Of a stretch of 5,068 bases of DNA, positions 1 to 5,068 are shown piece after piece. This DNA comes from Acidimicrobiia bacterium. Its GTDB lineage: Bacteria > Actinomycetota > Acidimicrobiia > IMCC26256. Below the pieces are notes generated by a model, which was given only the letters and a program-made list of their open reading frames with translations, was not told where the DNA came from and made no database searches. The position numbers and the translations under genes are program-made. Numbering within the stretch: position 1 is the first letter of the stretch; every line of letters begins with the position of its first letter. Where the stretch lies: NCBI GenBank assembly GCA_023262065.1, contig JALRDW010000201.1:1-5068 (forward strand), given 5' to 3'.

Positions 1-1
1 G

Positions 2-2353
2 TACCGTCGCATGCGGGGCGACGAGGTCTTCTACCCGATGGGGTGGGACGACAACGGCCTCCCCACCGAGCGACGGGTGCAGAACTACTTCGGGGTCCGC
101 TGCGATCCGGCGCTCCCGTACGACCCGACCTTCGAGCCGCCGGCCGAGCCGGGCAAGCAGCAACTCGCGATCTCGCGGCGCAACTTCGTCGAACTCTGCG
201 ACCGTCTCGTCGAGGAGGACGAGCGCAAGTTCGAGGAGCTCTGGCGCCACGTGGGACTCTCCGTCGACTGGTCGATGACCTACACGACCATCGGGGCCGG
301 TGCACAGCGGGCCTCCCAGCGGGGCTTCCTGCGCATGCTCGCCCGCGGCGAGGCCTACCAGTCGGAGGCGCCGACGCTCTGGGACGTCGACTTCCGCACT
401 GCGGTGGCCCAGGCCGAACTCGAGGACCGCACGATGCCCGGCGCGTACCACGCGCTCGCGTTCCACCGGGCCGGAGGCGACGACGTCGTGATCGAGACGA
501 CGCGACCCGAGCTGCTGGGTGCCTGCGTCGCGCTGGTCGCACACCCCGATGACGAGCGGTACCGCCCGCTGTTCGACACCACCGTGACGACACCGCTGTT
601 CGGTGTGGAGGTCCCGGTGCTGGCCCACCCGCTCGCCGACCCCGAGAAGGGCTCGGGCATCGCGATGATCTGCACGTTCGGCGACATGACCGACGTCATC
701 TGGTGGCGCGAGCTGCAGCTCCCGGCCCGGGCGATCATCGGCTGGGACGGACGTCTCGTGGCCGAGCCGCCGGTCGCGTTCACCGACTCGGGCGACGCCG
801 CGTGGTCCGAACTCGCCGGGCGCACGGTGAAGCAGGCCCAGGCGCGCATCGTCGAGCTGCTGCGCGACTCGGGGGAGCTGCTCGGCGATCCGAAGCCGAT
901 CGAGCACCCGGTGAAGTTCTTCGAGAAGGGTGACCGGCCGCTCGAGATCGTGACCACCCGGCAGTGGTACTTCCGCAACGGTGGTCGAGATGCCGACCTG
1001 CGGGCCGCGCTCCTGGCGCGCGGGCGCGAGCTCGCGTGGCACCCGGAGTACATGCGGGCCCGCTACGAGTCGTGGGTCGAGGGTCTCAACGGGGACTGGC
1101 TCGTGAGCCGGCAGCGGTTCTTCGGGGTGCCGATCCCGGTCTGGTACCCCGTGCTGGCCGACGGCCGTCCCGATCACGACCACCCGATCGTCCCGGACGA
1201 GTCGGCACTGCCGGTCGACCCCTCCGCCGAGGCCCCGCCCGGGTACGAGGAGGCCCAGCGCGGCGTGCCGGGCGGGTTCGTCGGCGACCCGGACGTCATG
1301 GACACCTGGGCGACCTCCTCGCTCACCCCACAGCTCGCGGGCGGCTGGGAGGACGATCCTGATCTCTTCGCCCGGGTGTTCCCCATGGACCTGCGCCCGC
1401 AGGCCCACGAGATCATCCGCACCTGGCTGTTCTCGACCGTGGTGCGTGCGCACGCCGAGTTCGACTCCCTGCCGTGGAGCGACGCGTCGATCTCGGGTTG
1501 GGTGCTGGATCCGGATCGCAAGAAGATGTCGAAGTCGAAGGGGAACGTGGTGACCCCGATGGGCCTGCTCGAGGAGCACGGCTCCGACGCGGTGCGCTAC
1601 TGGGCCGCCAGCGCGCGTCCGGGCGTGGACACCGCGTTCGACGTCGGGCAGATGAAGGTCGGTCGGCGTCTCGCGATCAAGATCCTCAACGCCTCGCGGT
1701 TCGCGCTCGGGACGGCGGCCGAGGGGCCTGCGGCCGCAGCGGTGAGTGAACCCCTCGACGCGTCGATGCTCCTCGCCCTCGCCGATCTCGTCGACGAGTG
1801 CACGCGGGCCTTCGACGGGTACGACTACGCGCGGGCACTCGAGCGCGCCGAACGCTTCTTCTGGGGCCTCACCGACGACTACCTCGAGTTGGTCAAGCAG
1901 CGGGCCTACGGCGCGCTCGGCGACGCCGCCGCCGGGTCGGCCCGGCGGGCGCTCACGGTGGCGCTGTCCACGATCCTGCGTCTCTTCGCCCCGCACCTGC
2001 CTTTCGTCACCGAGGAGGTGTGGTCCTGGTGGCAGGAGGGCTCCATCCATCGGGCGGCGTGGCCGGAGGCCGAGCCGCTGCGGGCCGAGGCGCTCGCGGC
2101 CGGCGCCGACCTCTCGGTGTACCCGATCGCCGCCGAGGTGCTCGGCGCGATCCGCAAGGCCAAGTCGGACGCCAAGGTGTCGATGCGGGCCGAGGTCGCC
2201 GAGGTCCGCGTCGGGGACACGGCGGCCCGCCTCGGTGCGCTGCTCGCCGCCCGGGGTGACGTGCTCGGCGCCGGCCGCGCGGCGGCGCTCATCACCCGCG
2301 AGCTGCCCGAGGCATCGGTCGAGGTCGACCTCGCACCGGTCGCGGACGACTGA
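2..2353 (+). CDS. valS: Valyl-tRNA synthetase, archaeal-like type, 5' end missing
   Basis: Class I aminoacyl-tRNA synthetase charging tRNA(Val) with valine in the cytoplasm. The frame is open from the first complete codon (2-4, reading YRR before the Met at 11), so that Met is internal and the true start lies left of the window; the HIGH ATP-binding motif, expected shortly upstream, is not visible. Counting from that Met: GWDDNGLPTE at 11-20; CP1 editing domain from about 150, with TTRPELL at 163-169 and GSGIAMICTFGD at 214-225; VSRQRFFGVPIPVWY at 365-379; DVMDTWATSSLTP at 428-440; LRPQAHEIIRTW at 461-472; KMSKS at 505-509; anticodon-binding domain with PHLPFVTEEVW near 660. It ends soon after the anticodon domain, without the long coiled-coil arm of ordinary bacterial ValRS. 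WDDNGLPTE and CTFGD are signatures of the archaeal-like ValRS lineage. The adjacent valine-specific motifs rule out IleRS and LeuRS. Stop TGA at 2351-2353. All visible motifs are intact. Confidence 0.97.
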   Translation, partial: YRRMRGDEVFYPMGWDDNGLPTERRVQNYFGVRCDPALPYDPTFEPPAEPGKQQLAISRRNFVELCDRLVEEDERKFEELWRHVGLSVDWSMTYTTIGAGAQRASQRGFLRMLARGEAYQSEAPTLWDVDFRTAVAQAELEDRTMPGAYHALAFHRAGGDDVVIETTRPELLGACVALVAHPDDERYRPLFDTTVTTPLFGVEVPVLAHPLADPEKGSGIAMICTFGDMTDVIWWRELQLPARAIIGWDGRLVAEPPVAFTDSGDAAWSELAGRTVKQAQARIVELLRDSGELLGDPKPIEHPVKFFEKGDRPLEIVTTRQWYFRNGGRDADLRAALLARGRELAWHPEYMRARYESWVEGLNGDWLVSRQRFFGVPIPVWYPVLADGRPDHDHPIVPDESALPVDPSAEAPPGYEEAQRGVPGGFVGDPDVMDTWATSSLTPQLAGGWEDDPDLFARVFPMDLRPQAHEIIRTWLFSTVVRAHAEFDSLPWSDASISGWVLDPDRKKMSKSKGNVVTPMGLLEEHGSDAVRYWAASARPGVDTAFDVGQMKVGRRLAIKILNASRFALGTAAEGPAAAAVSEPLDASMLLALADLVDECTRAFDGYDYARALERAERFFWGLTDDYLELVKQRAYGALGDAAAGSARRALTVALSTILRLFAPHLPFVTEEVWSWWQEGSIHRAAWPEAEPLRAEALAAGADLSVYPIAAEVLGAIRKAKSDAKVSMRAEVAEVRVGDTAARLGALLAARGDVLGAGRAAALITRELPEASVEVDLAPVADD

Positions 2354-2356
2354 CGC

Positions 2357-3676
2357 GTGCGGCCCGCCGAGGCGCTCGCGTGGCTCGACGCCCACGTCAA
2401 CCTCGAGACGGGGGTCGGCGTGCCGAGTGGGGTCGACCGGCGTCGGCACTCGCCGACCCTCGCCCGCATCGAGGCGCTCACCGCCCTGCTCGGTTCGCCG
2501 CAGCTCGAGTTCCCCGCGATCCACCTCACGGGGACGAACGGCAAGACGAGCACGGCCCGGATCCTCACCGCACTGCTCCTGGCCGAGGGGCTCTCCGTGG
2601 GGACCTACTCGAGTCCGCACCTGCAGTCCGTCGGTGAGCGCATCGCCCTCGACGGGGAGCCGATCGACGAGGTGCGCCTGGCCGAACTGCTCACTCGCAT
2701 CGCCACGATCGAGGAGTTCCTCGACGACCGCCCGTCGTACTTCGAGGTGCTCACCGCCGCCGCCCTGGACCTGTTCGCCGAGGTCGCGGTCGACGTGGCG
2801 GTGGTCGAGGTCGGACTCGGGGGCACCTGGGACGCCACGAGCGTGGTGCGGGCCCCGGTCGCCGTGGTCACGAACGTCGGACTCGACCACGTGGAGTACC
2901 TCGGCCCCGATCGCGCGTCGATCGCCCGGGAGAAGGCGGGCATCGTGACGGAGGGCGCGACCCTCGTGCTCGGCGAACGGGATCCGGATCTCGTGCCGAT
3001 CTTCACGGCCCGCCGGCCCGGTCGGACCCTGCTCGCCGGTCGGGACTACTCGGTCGTGGGCGACCGGTTGGCGATCGGGGGGCGGGCGATCGACGTCGCG
3101 ACGCCGTGGGGGACGCACCGCGACGCGTTCCTCGCGCTCCACGGGCCGCACCAGGCCGAGAACGCAGCGACCGCACTCGTCGCCGCCGAGGCGTTCCTCG
3201 GAGGCCCGGTCTCCGAGGAGGCGGTGGAGGCCGCGTTCGCGTCCGTGCGCTCGCCCGGTCGCCTGGAGGTCGTCGGTCGACGGCCCCTCGTGCTCCTCGA
3301 CGGCGCGCACAACCCCGACGGACTGCGCAGTCTGCGTGCTGCGCTCGACGAGGGGTTCGCCGGTGGCGCGCGCACCTACGTGGTCGGTGTGCTCGCCGGT
3401 CGCGATCCGGACGAGGTCATCGCGGCGCTCGCGCCCGATCCGGGGACCACGACGATCGTGTGCTGTCGGCCCCCGAGCCCGCGGGCCCTCGACCCGGAGG
3501 CGCTGGCCGCGGCCGCCCGCGCCGCCGGACTGCCCGGTGACTCCGTGCGGGTGGTTCCCGAGGTCGCCGACGCGGTCCGGGTGGCGACGGCCGGGCTCGA
3601 CGAGGACGAGCAGGTGGTCGTCACCGGATCGCTCTACGTCGTGGGGGCCGCCCGGGCGGTCCTCGTCGGGGCCTGA
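2357..3676 (+). CDS. folC: Folylpolyglutamate synthase / dihydrofolate synthase
   Basis: Mur-ligase-family enzyme that adds glutamate to (dihydro)folates using ATP; many bacterial FolC proteins also make dihydrofolate from dihydropteroate. The 439-residue length is normal. P-loop GTNGKTST at 59-66; SSPHL at 85-89; [10 protein letters not shown] at 128-137; [13 protein letters not shown] at 151-163; [12 protein letters not shown] at 172-183; EKAGI with K193 in the position of the carbamylated lysine; [10 protein letters not shown] at 265-274; DGAHNPDG at 315-322; GSLYVVG at 424-430. Together these cover the ATPase domain and the C-terminal glutamate-ligase domain, and separate it from MurC-F. 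The GTG start at 2357 fits because family resemblance (ALAWLDAH) begins within the first ten residues. It lies 3 nt after the valS stop and has no Shine-Dalgarno, so translation is probably coupled to valS. Whether it has both activities cannot be decided from sequence alone; no separate dihydrofolate synthase gene is visible here. Confidence 0.96.
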   Translation: MRPAEALAWLDAHVNLETGVGVPSGVDRRRHSPTLARIEALTALLGSPQLEFPAIHLTGTNGKTSTARILTALLLAEGLSVGTYSSPHLQSVGERIALDGEPIDEVRLAELLTRIATIEEFLDDRPSYFEVLTAAALDLFAEVAVDVAVVEVGLGGTWDATSVVRAPVAVVTNVGLDHVEYLGPDRASIAREKAGIVTEGATLVLGERDPDLVPIFTARRPGRTLLAGRDYSVVGDRLAIGGRAIDVATPWGTHRDAFLALHGPHQAENAATALVAAEAFLGGPVSEEAVEAAFASVRSPGRLEVVGRRPLVLLDGAHNPDGLRSLRAALDEGFAGGARTYVVGVLAGRDPDEVIAALAPDPGTTTIVCCRPPSPRALDPEALAAAARAAGLPGDSVRVVPEVADAVRVATAGLDEDEQVVVTGSLYVVGAARAVLVGA

Positions 3677-3718
3677 GGCCACCACGGGCCGGGTGTGATC
3701 CCGGACCGGCGCGACGGC

Positions 3719-3724
3719 TAGGTT
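3719..3724 (+). promoter_or_regulatory. Candidate -10 element for a leaderless ndk transcript
   Basis: TAGGTT fits the actinobacterial -10 pattern TAnnnT. A weak -35 candidate, GTGATC at 3695-3700 (3 of 6 matches to TTGACA), lies 18 nt upstream. Initiation 7-9 nt after the -10 would fall at 3731-3733, on or next to the ndk ATG at 3733, giving a leaderless mRNA, which is common in actinobacteria. No strong Shine-Dalgarno precedes ndk; the AGG inside the same hexamer, 10-12 nt before the start, could instead act as a weak one. A 5-bp inverted repeat CCGGG/CCCGG (3689-3693 and 3700-3704) overlaps the -35 position and could be a weak folC terminator hairpin, but no T-run follows. Confidence 0.4.
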
Positions 3725-3732
3725 CCCGCGCC

Positions 3733-4143
3733 ATGGCTGACCGTACCCTCATCCTCTGCAAGCCCGACGCCGTCGAGCGTGGCCTCGTCGGCGAGATCGT
3801 GTCGCGCATCGAGCGCAAGCAGCTCCGCATCGTCGCGATGGAGCTGCGCACCCTCGACGCCGAGACCGCGGGCCGGCATTACGCCGAGCACGCCGAGAAG
3901 CCGTTCTTCGGCGAACTCGTGGCGTTCATCACCCGCAGCCCGCTCGTGGCGATGGTGGTCGAGGGACCCGAGGCGTTCAAGGTGATGCGCACGCTCATGG
4001 GCACGACCAACCCGCGGGAGGCCGCGCCGGGCACGATCCGCGGCGACCTGGCGATCGAGATGGGGGAGAACCTCATCCACGGTTCGGACTCCCCGGAGTC
4101 GGCCGAGCGGGAGATCGCGATCTTCTTCCCCGGCCTGGCCTGA
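3733..4143 (+). CDS. ndk: Nucleoside diphosphate kinase
   Basis: Transfers the gamma-phosphate of ATP to NDPs through a phosphohistidine intermediate, balancing cytoplasmic NTP and dNTP pools. The 136-residue length is typical of bacterial Ndk. The N-terminus [14 protein letters not shown] has the phosphate-contacting K10; Y50 and F59 sit in the expected nucleotide-binding region; R86 and T92 follow in the [10 protein letters not shown] segment; APGTIRGD at 98-105 contains R103; NLIHGSDS at 113-120 contains N113 and the catalytic H116. No key residue is missing. The ATG at 3733 places the first strand of the fold right at the N-terminus, as in homologues, so the start is secure. The gap to folC is 56 nt and contains its own candidate promoter, so it may be transcribed separately from valS-folC. 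Confidence 0.98.
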   Translation: MADRTLILCKPDAVERGLVGEIVSRIERKQLRIVAMELRTLDAETAGRHYAEHAEKPFFGELVAFITRSPLVAMVVEGPEAFKVMRTLMGTTNPREAAPGTIRGDLAIEMGENLIHGSDSPESAEREIAIFFPGLA

Positions 4144-4188
4144 CCCTGCGTCCCGTCGGGCGCGATGCGAGGCCCCGAGCGGGTCTCC

Positions 4189-4202
4189 GGCGTCCGGACG
4201 CC
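4189..4202. repeat. Perfect 14-nt palindrome downstream of ndk
   Basis: GGCGTCCGGACGCC is exactly self-complementary. It begins 46 nt after the ndk stop and ends 43 nt before the candidate mreB -35. As RNA it would form a 5-bp stem with a CCGG loop, but no T-run follows, so it is a poor intrinsic terminator. As DNA its twofold symmetry is compatible with an operator for a dimeric regulator. GC-rich sequence yields such palindromes fairly often by chance; the pattern is certain, its function is not. Confidence 0.4.
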
Positions 4203-4244
4203 CTCCGGATCGTCCGCGCGCGGGGCGTGGTCGTCGGCGCGCGG

Positions 4245-4942
<698 letters not shown>

Positions 4943-4947
4943 GTCGG

Positions 4948-4956
4948 CCCCTTTCT
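4948..4956 (-). promoter_or_regulatory. Ribosome binding site of the phage-type gene
   Basis: Read on the minus strand, AGAAAGGGG ends 5 nt before the ATG at 4942. The purine-rich run and spacing support that start. It lies in the 18-nt gap between the two minus-strand frames, so the second gene is probably translated from a shared phage transcript. Confidence 0.6.
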
Positions 4957-4960
4957 AGGT

Positions 4961-5068
4961 TCAAATTCCACCAACGACCATGTTGGTTAGTTGGTGGTTT
5001 TCAAGATACTCGGCAGCTTTTCGGAGGACTTTTGGATCATCCTTAAGTTTACCGATCCCTTGGTTACA
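4961..5068 (-). CDS. C-terminal fragment of an unidentified phage-side gene
   Basis: On the minus strand the frame is open from the window edge for 35 codons to a TGA at 4963-4961. The visible end is KLKDDPKVLRKAAEYLENHQ followed by LTNMVVGGI, a charged and probably helical stretch and then a short hydrophobic tail. Its stop lies 18 nt before the start of the beta-helix protein, which fits tight phage gene packing. I do not recognise the family. By position it could be another structural or morphogenesis gene, but the fragment is too short to say. It is reported because the spacing to the next ribosome binding site and the uninterrupted frame make it more likely coding than not. Confidence 0.5.
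   Translation of the reverse strand, partial: CNQGIGKLKDDPKVLRKAAEYLENHQLTNMVVGGI
4968..4997. repeat. 8-bp inverted repeat at the end of the partial phage-side gene
   Basis: CCACCAAC (4968-4975) and GTTGGTGG (4990-4997) are exact reverse complements separated by 14 nt. A competing inner pairing exists: CCAAC (4971-4975) with GTTGG (4982-4986) and a 6-nt loop. The structure sits in the last codons of the partial gene and ends just 25 nt before the next start codon on the minus strand. No T-run follows on either side in the transcribed direction, so it is not a clear terminator; a role in transcript stability or in setting expression of the next gene is possible. Confidence 0.45.

Noticed and set aside
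355..1053. Long minus-strand open frames opposite valS, folC and ndk (for example 355-1053, 1906-2568, 3718-4251).
   Set aside because: Low-complexity Ser/Arg/Ala-rich products opposite conserved genes; they arise from GC-rich codon bias and show no domain.
1746..2948. A 400-codon plus-strand open frame spanning the end of valS and half of folC.
   Set aside because: Its product is almost entirely Arg, Ser, Pro and Thr, typical of an off-frame reading in GC-rich DNA, and it overlaps two firmly identified genes.
4148..4163. Small hairpin GCG-T-CCC-GTC-GGG-CGC just after the ndk stop as a terminator.
   Set aside because: Bulged, with a 3-nt loop and no T-run; no better than chance in such GC-rich sequence.

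Overview
The window is the end of an assembled contig made of two unrelated pieces. Positions 1 to about 4700 are very GC-rich (a 60-base sample in folC is 78% GC) and carry four collinear plus-strand housekeeping genes: valS (5' end cut off by the window), folC, ndk and the start of mreB. This order matches the valS-folC-ndk-mreB neighbourhood known from actinobacteria such as Streptomyces, where mreCD, a PBP2 gene and rodA follow. The ValRS is of the archaeal-like type (GWDDNGLPTE after the HIGH region, CTFGD in the editing domain) rather than the usual bacterial type. With the GC content, gene order and the MreB N-terminus, this suggests a high-GC actinomycetote, possibly Acidimicrobiia; the class is an inference.

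Layout. valS (2-2353) and folC (2357-3676) are 3 nt apart and probably co-transcribed, with folC lacking a Shine-Dalgarno. A 56-nt gap follows, with a -10-like TAGGTT so close to the ndk ATG that ndk may be leaderless. ndk (3733-4143) encodes a complete 136-residue nucleoside diphosphate kinase. The 200-nt gap before mreB holds a perfect 14-nt palindrome, a plausible promoter (CTGGCA, 18 nt, TAGCCT), a 9-nt tandem repeat and an AGGAGG ribosome binding site. mreB starts at GTG 4344 and follows the family perfectly until residue 121.

At about 4697-4706 the sequence changes abruptly. From there to 5068 it is about 50% GC by hand count (173 of 348 bases over 4721-5068), and coding switches to the minus strand: the C-terminal 35 codons of an unidentified gene (5068-4961), then the N-terminal 82 or so residues of a phage-type structural protein with the start of a beta-helix repeat domain (4942 to about 4697). 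Both reading frames lose family resemblance at the same roughly 10-nt interval, as expected of a joint made through short shared sequence. The simplest reading is an artificial chimera (metagenome assembly or amplification) joining an actinobacterial chromosome to a phage genome. A real phage insertion or rearrangement inside mreB is possible but nothing seen supports it.

The four cellular genes serve growth: Val-tRNA supply, folate polyglutamylation, NTP balance and rod-shape cytoskeleton. I see no new defence, mobile or biosynthetic system; the joint and the phage fragment are what deserve a second look.
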